Shown piece after piece: positions 1 to 8,183 of a DNA stretch of 24,970 nt. The notes under the pieces are model-generated. The model was not told where the DNA came from. It did not search any database and saw only the letters and a list, made by a program, of their open reading frames with translations. Within the stretch, counting starts at the first letter, position 1, and each line of letters begins with the position of its first letter. The DNA is from REEB95 sp035632395 (GTDB lineage: Bacteria > Pseudomonadota > Alphaproteobacteria > ATCC43930 > CGMCC-115725): positions 1 to 24,970 of the forward strand of contig DASQGX010000005.1 of assembly GCA_035632395.1 (NCBI GenBank), read 5' to 3'. Position numbers and translations under genes: made by a program.

Positions 1-1
1 G

Positions 2-454
2 ATGACCGTCGAGGAATGGGATCGAGTCTTCGCCGTCAACGTCCGCGGCGTATTTTTGGTGACTCGCGCGGCGCTGCCGCTACTGCGCAAGGCGCCGCAT
101 CCGGCGATCGTCAACACTGCCAGCATCGTCGGCCTGCGTCCCGGTCCGCAGCCCTTGCCCTATGCGGCGAGTAAGGCAGCGGTGGTGAATCTGACCAAGA
201 CGCTCGCTTTCAATCTCGGCCCTGAAATCCGCGTCAATGCGGTAGCGCCGGGCTGGATGGAAGGCGATTGGATGAAGCGCATGCTCAAGGACAAATACGA
301 CGAGCTGATGGGCCGGCGGGCCAAGCTCACGCCGCTGAAGCGCGTCGTGACAGCGGAAGACGTCGCCGATACTATGCTCTCGTTGATCGAAGGCAATCGC
401 TTCGTTACCGGCGAGATTGTCGTCGTCGACGGCGGATTTTCGAGCTCCACCTGA
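2..454 (+). CDS. SDR family oxidoreductase, 3' part only
   Basis: This is the C-terminal part of a short-chain dehydrogenase/reductase; the gene enters from outside the window, so its N-terminal NAD(P)-binding glycine motif is not visible. What can be seen is the classical SDR order: NVRG (residues 13-16 of the visible part), catalytic Ser in NTAS (41), the YAASK active site (Tyr54, Lys58), the RVNAVAPGW segment and the C-terminal VTGEIVVVDGG. It resembles FabG-like 3-oxoacyl or alcohol dehydrogenases. The stop TGA shares its last base with the ATG of the adenylating enzyme downstream, so the two are very probably co-transcribed and translationally coupled. Substrate is unknown; the neighbours suggest catabolism of an acid or aromatic compound. 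The family call is secure; the substrate is not. Confidence 0.9.
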   Translation: MTVEEWDRVFAVNVRGVFLVTRAALPLLRKAPHPAIVNTASIVGLRPGPQPLPYAASKAAVVNLTKTLAFNLGPEIRVNAVAPGWMEGDWMKRMLKDKYDELMGRRAKLTPLKRVVTAEDVADTMLSLIEGNRFVTGEIVVVDGGFSSST

Positions 455-2097
455 TGCTGCCCGGCGTCGTCCCGTTTCCGCCGGAGGCCGCTGCGCGCTA
501 TCGCGCCAAAGGATATTGGCGCGATCGCTCTCTGCGTGATGAATTCGCTGAAGCGTGGCATAAATTCGCCGACCGCGTCGCGCTGATCGATGGCACGCGG
601 CGCTATACCTACAGCGATATCGACCGTCTCACCGACAATCTCGCGCTCAACTTGCTTGATGTCGGTCTTAAGCCAGGCGACCGGGTCGTGCCGACGCTGC
701 CCAATGTCGCGGAATTCGTTGTGCTCTATTTTGCGTTGCAGAAGATCGGCGGTATTCCCATCGCTGCGCTGGTGTCGCATCGCCACAGCGAGATCAGCCA
801 GTTCGTCAAAATCGCACAGGCGACAGCCTGCATCTATCCCGAACGGTCGGGTGAGTTTGCCTTTGGTCCGGTGATCAAGCGGATTGCAGACGAAAATTCC
901 TGCCTCAAGTTGCGCCTGGTGCTCGGCCGCGCGGGAGCGGGCGAGTCGTCGCTCACCGAGCTTATCGACAAGCCAGCGACGCTGCCGAAGAGCCGCTTGG
1001 CGGAAATCAGGCTCGATCCGACCGATCCGTGCATCTTCCAGTTATCTGGCGGCACGACCGGTATTCCCAAGCTGATTCCACGTACGCACAACGACTATGC
1101 GTACAATTCTAGGATGGCGGCGCTGGTGTGTGAAGTCGGCGCCGATTCCGTGCTGCTGCTGGCATTACCAATCGCGCATAATCTGCCGCTCGCCTGTCCT
1201 GGCATTCAGGGCTTCCTTCTCAATGGCGGCACTGTCGTGCTGTGTCCGACGACGCGGCCCGAGGACATGTTCCCGCTTGTGGAAAAGCACCGCGTCACGC
1301 ACATCAAGGTGGTGCCGGCGCTTTTGATTCGCCTTATCAACAGCCGAGAGGTGCGACGCTACGACACTTCGTCAGTGCGCTACATTCAAAGCGGCGGACA
1401 GCGGCTGCAACCCGAGGTGCGACTCAAGACGCGTGAACTGATTCCGACGGCCTTCGTGCAGGAGAATTTCGGCATGTCGGAAGGTATGCTGTTTTTCGTC
1501 CGCCGCGGCGATCCGGAGGACGTTCGGCTAGAGACTGTCGGCCGACCGATCTCACCTGACGATGAGGTACGGCTGTTGGACGACGACGACAAAGAAGTGC
1601 CGTTCGGCGAGGTCGGCGAACTCTGCGCGCGCGGACCCTATACGTTGCGCGGCTATTACGGCGCACCCGACCACAATAAGAAGGCCTTCACGTCAGATGG
1701 GTTCTATCGTTCAGGTGATCTTATGCGTCAGCATCCGTCGGGCAATTATATGGTCGAAGGCCGGAAGAAGGACCTGATCAATCGCGGCGGCGAGAAGATC
1801 AGCGCCGAAGAGATTGAAAATTTGATCCTGCAACATCCAGCCGTGCAAAACGTCGCCTGCATTCCGGTGCCGGACCCCGATCTCGGCGAACGCATGTGCG
1901 CCTGTATCATTGCACAGAACGGCAAAAGCCTGACGCTCGATGAGTTGGCGCAGTTCCTCGCCACAAAGGAAATCGCAAAGTTCAAACTGCCGGAGCGGCT
2001 TCAGCTGATGAACGAGTTTCCGCTATCGACTTTCGGCAAAGTGTCGAAGAAAGCACTGACGGAAATGGTGTCGAAACCGATGGCGACGGCACGCTGA
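454..2097 (+). CDS. AMP-dependent acyl/aryl ligase, EntE/DhbE-like
   Basis: Member of the ANL superfamily, which activates carboxylic acids to acyl-adenylates and often transfers them to CoA or a carrier protein. At 547 residues it is the usual length for the 2,3-dihydroxybenzoate-AMP ligase subgroup, and the N-terminus with RYRAKGYW near residues 16-22 resembles that subgroup. The P-loop SGGTTGIPK is at 198-206, followed by IPRTHNDY; GFYRSGDL and GRKKDLINRGGEKIS mark the C-terminal lid, and the catalytic Lys in STFGK is near residue 529. The ATG at 454 overlaps the stop of the upstream SDR by one base, which is why this start was chosen although the frame is open further upstream. No carrier protein or siderophore gene is nearby, so a catabolic aryl-CoA ligase is as likely as a siderophore enzyme. 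Family certain, substrate unknown. Confidence 0.88.
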   Translation: MLPGVVPFPPEAAARYRAKGYWRDRSLRDEFAEAWHKFADRVALIDGTRRYTYSDIDRLTDNLALNLLDVGLKPGDRVVPTLPNVAEFVVLYFALQKIGGIPIAALVSHRHSEISQFVKIAQATACIYPERSGEFAFGPVIKRIADENSCLKLRLVLGRAGAGESSLTELIDKPATLPKSRLAEIRLDPTDPCIFQLSGGTTGIPKLIPRTHNDYAYNSRMAALVCEVGADSVLLLALPIAHNLPLACPGIQGFLLNGGTVVLCPTTRPEDMFPLVEKHRVTHIKVVPALLIRLINSREVRRYDTSSVRYIQSGGQRLQPEVRLKTRELIPTAFVQENFGMSEGMLFFVRRGDPEDVRLETVGRPISPDDEVRLLDDDDKEVPFGEVGELCARGPYTLRGYYGAPDHNKKAFTSDGFYRSGDLMRQHPSGNYMVEGRKKDLINRGGEKISAEEIENLILQHPAVQNVACIPVPDPDLGERMCACIIAQNGKSLTLDELAQFLATKEIAKFKLPERLQLMNEFPLSTFGKVSKKALTEMVSKPMATAR

Positions 2098-2103
2098 GGC
2101 TTC

Positions 2104-2946
2104 ATGCGCATCATCGACCTGCACTGTTACCCGAATACCGAGCCCTGGATCAAATGCCAGGGCCCGTATGTCGACGCGCTGGCAAAATATTGGAAGCGGC
2201 AGTGGACCTGGAAGCAGGAAGACGAAGTCGTCGGGGAGTTCGCTGCTGCTGGCGTCGATGCCGTGCTGGTTGCGCTCGATCTTGAAACCACCGCTAAGAC
2301 GCCGCCGTGTTCAAACGATTATGTGTGCGGCATGCAGCAACGGCACAAGGATCGCATCATCCAGGCCTGGGCGGCGGTCGATCCGCTCAAAGGCGATGCC
2401 GCCATCACAGAGGCGCAGCACGCTATCCGCGATCTCAAAATGCTGGGCTTCCACTTTCACCCGATCATGGGTCACTTCGCCGTCAACGAACGGCGATTCT
2501 ATCCCCTTTGGGAGGCGATCAACGCGCTCAAGGTGCCGGTGATGATCGACGTCGGCACGACTGGTATGGGTGCCGGCATGCCTGGCGGCCTCGGCGCCAA
2601 GCTGCGTCACGCCCATCCTTCATGCATCGACGAACTCGCCGCCGATTTTCCCGAGCTCACGATTGTTGCCGCCCACCCAGGCTGGCCGTGGGTCGACGAG
2701 ATGACCGCGGTGGCGCTCCACAAAGGCAACGTGTTCTGGGAGTTGTCGGGCTGGGCGCCGAAATATTTTCCCGTTCAGCTCAAGGCCGATATCCGCGCGC
2801 GGCTGCAGGACAAAATCATGTTCGGCAGCGACTATCCGAGTATTCCTTATCCGCGATTGTTCCAGGAATGGAACGAACTCGGCTACGCCGACGACGTGAT
2901 GGAAAAAATCTTTCACCGTAATGCCGAGCGGATTCTCGGTCTTTAA
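2104..2946 (+). CDS. Amidohydrolase family protein (ACMSD-like TIM barrel)
   Basis: A 280-residue metal-dependent hydrolase or decarboxylase of the amidohydrolase-2 family, which includes aminocarboxymuconate-semialdehyde decarboxylase and gamma-resorcylate decarboxylase. The N-terminal metal motif reads DLHCYP (His7, Cys8): family members normally show H-x-H, so the second position is unusual. Later motifs are normal: GFHFHP in the middle, AAHPGWPW near residue 197, and GSDYP with the expected metal-binding Asp at 243. It starts six bases after the stop of the adenylating enzyme and is probably in the same operon with it and the SDR. This suggests a pathway in which an acid is activated, oxidised and hydrolysed or decarboxylated. 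A non-redox decarboxylase is an alternative to a hydrolase. Substrate cannot be told from sequence. Confidence 0.85.
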   Translation: MRIIDLHCYPNTEPWIKCQGPYVDALAKYWKRQWTWKQEDEVVGEFAAAGVDAVLVALDLETTAKTPPCSNDYVCGMQQRHKDRIIQAWAAVDPLKGDAAITEAQHAIRDLKMLGFHFHPIMGHFAVNERRFYPLWEAINALKVPVMIDVGTTGMGAGMPGGLGAKLRHAHPSCIDELAADFPELTIVAAHPGWPWVDEMTAVALHKGNVFWELSGWAPKYFPVQLKADIRARLQDKIMFGSDYPSIPYPRLFQEWNELGYADDVMEKIFHRNAERILGL

Positions 2947-2960
2947 TTCGCATAACGCAA

Positions 2961-2993
2961 AAAGCAAACGCCGCGGCGTTACCGCCGCGGCGT
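2961..2993 (-). terminator. Rho-independent terminator of the cold-shock gene
   Basis: A perfect 11-bp stem (2968-2978 pairing with 2983-2993) with a 4-base loop. Read on the - strand it is followed by TTTGCTTTTTG, a typical T-rich tail, 25 bases after the stop codon of the cold-shock gene. The GC-rich stem could also help stop + strand transcription arriving from the amidohydrolase, although there the following tract is only a weak match. Confidence 0.8.
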
Positions 2994-3017
2994 CCGGTCA
3001 AAAATCCCCGCTCCTGC

Positions 3018-3224
3018 TTAGACGAGCTTCAGGTTCGTGGCCGACGTGCGGCCCTGCTGGCTCTGCTCGAGGTCGAAGCTGACCTTCTGACCTTCGTTCA
3101 GGGAACCGATGCCGGCGCGCTCGACGGCGGAGATATGGACGAACACGTCCTTACCACCGGTCTCCGGCGCGATGAAGCCGTATCCCTTTTGAGCGTTGAA
3201 CCACTTGACCGTGCCAATTGCCAT
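3018..3224 (-). CDS. Cold-shock protein, CspA family
   Basis: A 68-residue single cold-shock domain protein that binds single-stranded RNA or DNA and acts as an RNA chaperone in the cytoplasm. Both RNA-binding motifs are intact: RNP1 KGYGFI at 13-18 and RNP2 VFVHIS at 27-32, after the family-typical GTVKWFN start. The ATG at 3224 has a modest GGAG ribosome-binding site. It is a single-gene unit on the opposite strand from its neighbours, with its own terminator at 2961-2993. Cold-shock genes often carry long structured leaders and the upstream gap of nearly 300 bases leaves room for one, but none can be proven here. Family call is near certain; whether it responds to cold, growth phase or is constitutive is unknown. 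Confidence 0.97.
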   Translation of the reverse strand: MAIGTVKWFNAQKGYGFIAPETGGKDVFVHISAVERAGIGSLNEGQKVSFDLEQSQQGRTSATNLKLV

Positions 3225-3518
3225 TCATGTCTCCATGGCTGTTGCCAGTGCGCACGATTGCGCACCTGATCGGCTGTCGAAAGGCACGGATTGCAGGGTC
3301 GGGCTCACAGTGGAGCGATCGAGCGCAGGCCGGAACCCAGCGAAGCGATGGGCAGGAAGCTAGGGGATCGGTCGCGGATTTTCAAGCCGCGATTGTGCGG
3401 ATTTTTTGCAATGGTAAAACACGGCTTCAAACGGCTCTTTCCGAGGTATGCCACGGCGATTTCGGCGCACGGTCGCGGCTGCGTGAGTGGTGTGGCAAAA
3501 TGATTGAGTGGGTGCAGC
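3225..3518. other. Divergent intergenic region between csp and GMC gene
   Basis: This 294-base gap must hold the promoters of the cold-shock gene (- strand) and the GMC oxidoreductase (+ strand). A 9-base direct repeat GCGGATTTT occurs at 3374-3382 and 3397-3405 in the AT-richer middle part. No convincing -35/-10 pair and no protein-like reading frame were found. Confidence 0.5.
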
Positions 3519-5144
3519 GTGAGTGAGACGTTCGGTAACTTTGATTACATTGTTGTCGGCGCCGGCAGCGCCGGGTGCGTGTTGGCCAATCGCCTCTCGG
3601 CCGATCCGAACATCTCGGTTCTGCTGCTGGAAGCTGGCGGCAATGACAATTACATCTGGATCCGGATTCCGATCGGTTACCTCTATACGCAGAACAATCC
3701 GCGCACCGACTGGTGCTTCAAGACAGAACCCGAAGCCGGTTTGAACGGCCGTACGCTCAATTATCCGCGCGGCCGCGTCCTTGGCGGCTGTTCGTCGATC
3801 AACGGCATGATCTACATGCGCGGCCAGGCGCGCGACTACGATGGCTGGCGGCAGCTCGGCAATCCCGGCTGGTCGTGGGATGACGTGCTGCCCTATTTCA
3901 AACGCTCGGAAGACAATGTTGCCGGCGCCGATGAATTCCATGGCCAGGGCGGTGAATGGCGTGTCGAGGAGATGCGCCTCACCTGGGAAATTCTCGACGC
4001 CTTCCGCGAAGCCGCGGCCGAGATCGGCATTCCCAAAGTTGACGACTTCAATCGCGGCAATAACGAAGGCTGCGGTTACTTCCGCGTCAATCAGCGGCGC
4101 GGCGTGCGCTGGAATACGGCGCGCGCGTTTTTGCGGCCAGCGATGAACCGGCCCAATCTGGCAGTTATCACTGGCGCACAGGCCAGTCGTGTCCGGTTCG
4201 CGGGACGGCGCGCGCTAGGCGTCGAGTTCATCAGAGATGGCACGCCGCGCTATGCGGCAGCGCGCGGCGAGGTCATTCTGGCGTCGGGCGCGATTGGTTC
4301 GCCGCAGTTGTTGCAGCTTTCGGGCATCGGACCCGGTGCATTGCTGCGGCAGCACGGCATCGCCGTCATACATGAGCTCGGCGGCGTCGGCGAGAATCTC
4401 CAGGATCATTTGCAGATTCGCACCGTCTTCAAGGTCGCCAATACGCGTACCCTGAACGAACGGGCCAACAGCTTGTTTGGTCGCATCGGGATGGGGCTCG
4501 AATATTTTCTATTCAAGCGCGGGCCGTTGACCATGGCGCCGTCGCAGCTTGGCTGCTTCGCAAAGAGCGATCCGTCGCGCGAGACGCCAAACCTCGAATA
4601 CCACGTGCAGCCGCTGAGCCTCGACAAGTTCGGCGATCCTTGTCATCCATTTCCCGCGTTCACTGCATCCGTGTGCAATCTACGGCCGGACAGCCGCGGT
4701 TCGGTGCAGATCAAAAGTGCTGATCTCGCAGCGCATCCGGCGATCCATCCGAATTATCTCGCGGTCGATTCCGATCGTCGCGTCGCGGCCGATGCCATTC
4801 GCCTCACCCGCCGTATTGCCGCCGCCAAGGCGTTGGCGCGTTTCACGCCGGAAGAATATCGCCCTGGCGTGCAACTGCAGACGGACGCCGAATTGGCGCA
4901 CGCCGCCGGCGACATCGGCACGACGATTTTCCATCCTGTCGGAACCTGCAAGATGGGCGCGGACGCGGCGGCAGTGGTGGATGCACGGCTCGCCGTGCGC
5001 GGTATCGGCGGCTTGCGCGTTGCCGACGCTTCGATCATGCCGACCATCACTTCGGGCAACACCAATTCACCGACCATCATGATCGCCGAAAAGGCCGCCG
5101 ATATGATCCGCGAAGACCGTCGGGCTGTTGTCGCCGCGGAGTAA
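3519..5144 (+). CDS. GMC family FAD-dependent oxidoreductase
   Basis: A glucose-methanol-choline family flavoenzyme that oxidises an alcohol using FAD, similar in layout to choline or aliphatic-alcohol dehydrogenases. The dinucleotide-binding motif GAGSAG lies at residues 14-19, the first GMC signature is around YPRGRVLGGCSSINGMIYMRG, the second around GAIGSPQLLQLSGIG, and the C-terminal catalytic His is in HPVGTCKMG (His472), followed by GNTNSPT. I chose the GTG at 3519, giving 541 residues, because the FAD-binding strand begins right after it; a TTG at 3504 is an alternative. No signal peptide is seen, so the enzyme should be cytoplasmic. It lies upstream of a methylenetetrahydrofolate reductase-like gene on the same strand, 64 bases away. 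The electron acceptor and substrate are not evident. Confidence 0.92.
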   Translation: MSETFGNFDYIVVGAGSAGCVLANRLSADPNISVLLLEAGGNDNYIWIRIPIGYLYTQNNPRTDWCFKTEPEAGLNGRTLNYPRGRVLGGCSSINGMIYMRGQARDYDGWRQLGNPGWSWDDVLPYFKRSEDNVAGADEFHGQGGEWRVEEMRLTWEILDAFREAAAEIGIPKVDDFNRGNNEGCGYFRVNQRRGVRWNTARAFLRPAMNRPNLAVITGAQASRVRFAGRRALGVEFIRDGTPRYAAARGEVILASGAIGSPQLLQLSGIGPGALLRQHGIAVIHELGGVGENLQDHLQIRTVFKVANTRTLNERANSLFGRIGMGLEYFLFKRGPLTMAPSQLGCFAKSDPSRETPNLEYHVQPLSLDKFGDPCHPFPAFTASVCNLRPDSRGSVQIKSADLAAHPAIHPNYLAVDSDRRVAADAIRLTRRIAAAKALARFTPEEYRPGVQLQTDAELAHAAGDIGTTIFHPVGTCKMGADAAAVVDARLAVRGIGGLRVADASIMPTITSGNTNSPTIMIAEKAADMIREDRRAVVAAE

Positions 5145-5208
5145 CGTTCGGCGGCGAAGATTCCGCTGGAGGCATCCGTCCGCCCGTTTATACTCGGCGG
5201 CGTTGCGC

Positions 5209-6162
5209 ATGGTCCCCCTCAACGAATCCCGCACTTCGGTTACGTCGGCTGCCAGCGCGCTGCAACGCCGTCTCGACGAAGGCCGTTTTTGCGTCACAGC
5301 CGAGGTGACGCCGCCGGTGACCGCCGACCCAGCCGATTTCGTTGCCCGGGCCTTGCCGTTGAAAGGCGTTGCGGCCGCGGTCAATGTCACCGATGGTGCC
5401 GGTGCCAAATCGCATCTGGCCAGTATGGCCGCGGCCCATTTCCTGGTGCAGAACGGGATCGAGCCGATCCTGCAGATGACTTGCCGCGATCGCAATCGTA
5501 TCGCGTTACAGAGTGATCTACTGGGCGCCGTCGCGCTTGGCATCCGCAACGTGCTCATCCTCGGCGGCGACGATCCGAAGGCCGGCGACCAGCCCGAGGC
5601 CAAGCCCGTCTTCGATCTCGACAGCCGGACGTTGTTGTCGACGGCACAGAAGATGCGACGCGAGCACAAGCTGTTGCCTGGCACCGAGATCAAAGGCGGC
5701 TTTGACCTGTTTCTCGGCGCTGCCGATTTACCATCCGATCCACCGCCCGGCTGGGACGCGAAGGGCCTCAAGGGCAAGGCGGAGTCCGGCGCCGATTTCA
5801 TCCAGACGCAGTTCTGCATGGATATCGGGGTGGTCCGGCGCTATGCCGCACGGCTGGTCGAACTCGGTCTCGCGCCGCGGCTCAAGATCTTGATCGGCGT
5901 CGCGCCGATCCCGTCGGTGCGTTCGGCACACTGGATGAAGGAGAAGCTGTTCGGCACGATTATTCCGGACGCCATCGTCGATCGTATCGAAAAGGCACCG
6001 GATGCGCGCTCCGAGGGCAAACGCATCTGTATCGAGTTGTTGCAGCAGTTGGCCGAAGTGCCGGGCATTTCCGGCGCACACGTTATGGCGCCGCTCAATC
6101 CTTCGGATATTCCCGAAGTAATTGCTTCATCCGGCGTGACGGCGAAGCAGCGCGCGCTCTAA
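5209..6162 (+). CDS. Methylenetetrahydrofolate reductase family protein
   Basis: A 317-residue TIM-barrel flavoprotein of the MTHFR family, which reduces 5,10-methylene-THF to 5-methyl-THF in C1 metabolism. Visible family features are the AEVTPP strand at the N-terminus, a DGAGAKSHLAS segment, QMTCRDRNR, LILGGDDPKAGDQPEAKPV followed by the conserved FDLDS, and FIQTQFCMD. The early strand differs from the EFFPP of classical MetF, so this is a paralogous subgroup often found away from methionine genes; I give no symbol. The start is the ATG at 5209; a TATACT box at 5189-5194 hints at a promoter of its own, without a clear -35. Context with catabolic oxidoreductases could mean a role in channelling C1 units from demethylation, but this is inference. 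Confidence 0.88.
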   Translation: MVPLNESRTSVTSAASALQRRLDEGRFCVTAEVTPPVTADPADFVARALPLKGVAAAVNVTDGAGAKSHLASMAAAHFLVQNGIEPILQMTCRDRNRIALQSDLLGAVALGIRNVLILGGDDPKAGDQPEAKPVFDLDSRTLLSTAQKMRREHKLLPGTEIKGGFDLFLGAADLPSDPPPGWDAKGLKGKAESGADFIQTQFCMDIGVVRRYAARLVELGLAPRLKILIGVAPIPSVRSAHWMKEKLFGTIIPDAIVDRIEKAPDARSEGKRICIELLQQLAEVPGISGAHVMAPLNPSDIPEVIASSGVTAKQRAL

Positions 6163-6184
6163 GCAAGCAAGCTCACGGACCGGT

Positions 6185-7102
6185 TCACGCCATTCGATTG
6201 GTGAGCGTGCCGCAGCGTTCGATCTCGATCTTCACGACGTCGCCTTTCTTGAGGAATTCACCGCGCGGCATACCGACGCCAGCTGGCGTGCCGGTAGCGA
6301 TCACGTCGCCTGGCCGCAACGTTAGCTGATAGCTGAGCCACGACACCTGTTCGGCAACATTATGTATCAGTTGGTTGGTGTTCGAATTTTGCTTGAGCAC
6401 GCCATTGACCCACAATTTGATCGACAGATTGCTGGGATCTTTGAGGAACGCCGCTGGCGTGACCCAGGGACCCATCGGCGATGCATCGTCGAAGCATTTT
6501 TGCCCTACCCAATCATAGGCCATAACTGGCGGCCGATCCTTGCGCAGCATCAAATCGCGCGCTGATAGATCGTTGATGATGGTATAAGCGGCGACAGCGT
6601 CGAGCGCGCGCTCGACCGGTACATCATGCGCGGTTTTGCCAATAACGACGCCGAGTTCGGCCTCCCAGTCGACCTGATGCGATCGCGCCGGTAGCTTCGC
6701 GGGCGCGTCCGGGCCGATGATTGAATGCGTCGAGGTCTTGAGGAAGAACCATGGCCCGTCAGGGCGTGTCGAGCGGTCGACCGTGCGACCCTGCGCGCGT
6801 GCCATTTCCTCCATATGGTCCCAATAATTGGCGCCTGCGCAGAACAGGCCATCGGGATAGAGCACCGGCGCAAGGAGCTTGACGCGCTTGAGTGGTTTGC
6901 CGTTGGCCGGCTTGACCTTGGCGGCAGCTTTGACAAGCGCGCGATGGGTCTTCGCCCAAGTTCCGAGCATCGCCTTCACTGACGATGCGTCGATGCCGGT
7001 GCCGCGCAGAAGCGCCGCCGCCGGATAGACCCGATCACCGACGAGGATACCTGCTACCGGCTTGTTGCCGTCGCGATAGGTCAAAAGCCGGTACTCAACC
7101 AT
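6185..7102 (-). CDS. Fumarylacetoacetate hydrolase (FAH) family protein
   Basis: A 305-residue member of the FAH superfamily, whose members hydrolyse, decarboxylate, hydrate or isomerise beta-diketo and oxo acids, often late in aromatic degradation. The metal site is intact: DWEAELG with Glu147 and Glu149, then Asp178 in INDLSARD; the C-terminal GTPAGVG loop is at 271-277. The N-terminal cap of about 80 residues and the later catalytic fold are both complete. The start at 7102 is supported by a strong AGGAGG five bases before it. It begins 14 bases after the coq7 stop and is the last gene of the DedA-DsbB-Coq7 operon, although its function is probably unrelated to that of its partners. It ends 22 bases from the converging MTHFR-like gene with no obvious terminator. 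Substrate unknown. Confidence 0.92.
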   Translation of the reverse strand: MVEYRLLTYRDGNKPVAGILVGDRVYPAAALLRGTGIDASSVKAMLGTWAKTHRALVKAAAKVKPANGKPLKRVKLLAPVLYPDGLFCAGANYWDHMEEMARAQGRTVDRSTRPDGPWFFLKTSTHSIIGPDAPAKLPARSHQVDWEAELGVVIGKTAHDVPVERALDAVAAYTIINDLSARDLMLRKDRPPVMAYDWVGQKCFDDASPMGPWVTPAAFLKDPSNLSIKLWVNGVLKQNSNTNQLIHNVAEQVSWLSYQLTLRPGDVIATGTPAGVGMPRGEFLKKGDVVKIEIERCGTLTNRMA

Positions 7103-7116
7103 CCGCGCCTCCTGTG

Positions 7117-7692
7117 TTAAATCCGCGTCGATAGCCAGATGGCAAGCCGCGAGCCCGCCTTGATTGCCGCCGACAGCAGAGGATAGCCGGGTGTCTCGGT
7201 GGCTCCATGCTTGAGTGCGGTGTCGCGATGTTCAAGCTCGTCGGCGCGGAAATCGGTCACGAGTGCGGCGAGGCCGGCGTCGGCATCGCCGAGGGCTTCG
7301 AGTTGACCGCGATAGTGTTCGTCTATGACTTCTTCAACGGCGACGGTGCAGGCCATCGCCGCATGTTCGCCCAACATCGCGGTCGCCGCGCCGAGCGCAT
7401 AACCGGCAATGTGCCAGAGTGGCGACAGCGCAGTCGGCCGCACGCGCCGCTCAGCGACTAGCGTATCAAAGCGTTCGAGGTGGCGCCTTTCCTGTGCTGC
7501 CATGCGCCGCACCGCCGAAGCCGCGGTCGAATCTTTAAGCACCGCCAACTGCCCATCGTAAATGCGAGCAGCGCCGTATTCGCCGGCCTGGTCGACGCGG
7601 ATCATGCGCGCGATCGCGTCGGCGCTGGCGCGATCGCCTGGCAATCGCCCGGTCTTGCGCGCAGTTGCTTTGTTGTGCTGACGTCGCCTCAT
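7117..7692 (-). CDS. coq7: Demethoxyubiquinone hydroxylase Coq7
   Basis: Coq7 is a di-iron enzyme that hydroxylates 5-demethoxyubiquinol in ubiquinone biosynthesis at the membrane. The 191-residue product carries the expected ligands with the right spacing: Glu38 in DQAGEYGA, Glu68 and His71 in QERRH, Glu120 in VAVEEVIDEH, and Glu152 and His155 in DELEH. The frame is open well upstream, but that extension only mirrors DsbB in another frame. The ATG at 7692 overlaps the dsbB stop as ATGA, the classic coupling arrangement. Coq7 sits between dsbB and the FAH gene. DsbB passes electrons to ubiquinone, so its pairing with a ubiquinone-making enzyme makes functional sense. Identification is secure. 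Confidence 0.95.
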   Translation of the reverse strand: MRRRQHNKATARKTGRLPGDRASADAIARMIRVDQAGEYGAARIYDGQLAVLKDSTAASAVRRMAAQERRHLERFDTLVAERRVRPTALSPLWHIAGYALGAATAMLGEHAAMACTVAVEEVIDEHYRGQLEALGDADAGLAALVTDFRADELEHRDTALKHGATETPGYPLLSAAIKAGSRLAIWLSTRI

Positions 7693-8165
7693 GCGCGCCG
7701 CCTCCAGGCGAAGAACGCGAACACGGCGATCAGCGATGAAGCGATAAAATTCCAGCCGGCAAGCGAGATGCCGCCGAGCGACCACTGTACTTGATCGCAC
7801 ATCACCACCTGGGTGCGCGCCAACATCTGTTTCAATTGCTCCAAGGTCTGCGGCACGCCGCCGTTGTTGGTGCACGCAGTCGGGCCGCGGAACCAATGGT
7901 ACTCGACGCCAGCATGATAGAAGCCGAGCCCGGCGCTGACGACAAACAAAACTGCAACCAGCAGTAACGCTGCGCGCGACCAGCCGGGAGCCGGAAAGAC
8001 CAGGGCCAGAAACGCAATCACGATTGCCGCGTAATAGGGCCAGCGCTCCATCAGGCAAAGTTCGCAGGGCTGCAAGCCACCCCAATATTGCGAAAACAAT
8101 GCCGTGCCGATCACGACGACGGCGGCGAGGAGGATGATAATCAGTGGTCGGCGTGTTGTTGCCAT
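7689..8165 (-). CDS. dsbB: Disulfide bond formation protein DsbB family
   Basis: An inner-membrane protein that reoxidises periplasmic DsbA-type thiol oxidases and hands the electrons to quinone. The 158-residue product has four hydrophobic helices (roughly 8-26, 43-57, 63-83, 132-152). The first periplasmic loop holds the CxxC pair Cys34/Cys37 in PCELC, and the second loop holds Cys98 and Cys123, matching the two redox pairs of the family. I chose the ATG at 8165; a GTG at 8180, just three bases after the DedA stop, is an alternative that would add five residues. The gene is tightly packed between dedA and coq7 on the - strand and overlaps coq7 by four bases. No dsbA is in the window. Confidence 0.93.
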   Translation of the reverse strand: MATTRRPLIIILLAAVVVIGTALFSQYWGGLQPCELCLMERWPYYAAIVIAFLALVFPAPGWSRAALLLVAVLFVVSAGLGFYHAGVEYHWFRGPTACTNNGGVPQTLEQLKQMLARTQVVMCDQVQWSLGGISLAGWNFIASSLIAVFAFFAWRRRA

Positions 8166-8183
8166 GGGCTTACCGGACACGGC

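Noticed and set aside
268..453. N-terminal extension of the EntE-like ligase
   Set aside because: It overlaps the conserved C-terminus of the SDR in another frame and has no family similarity; ATG 454 gives the normal length.
3387..3407. CCGC-GATTGT-GCGG hairpin followed by a T-run
   Set aside because: The stem has only four pairs and no + strand gene ends just before it, so it is not called a terminator.
7693..8085. 131-residue N-terminal extension of Coq7
   Set aside because: It lies wholly inside dsbB in another frame, and Coq7 homologues begin near the ATG at 7692.
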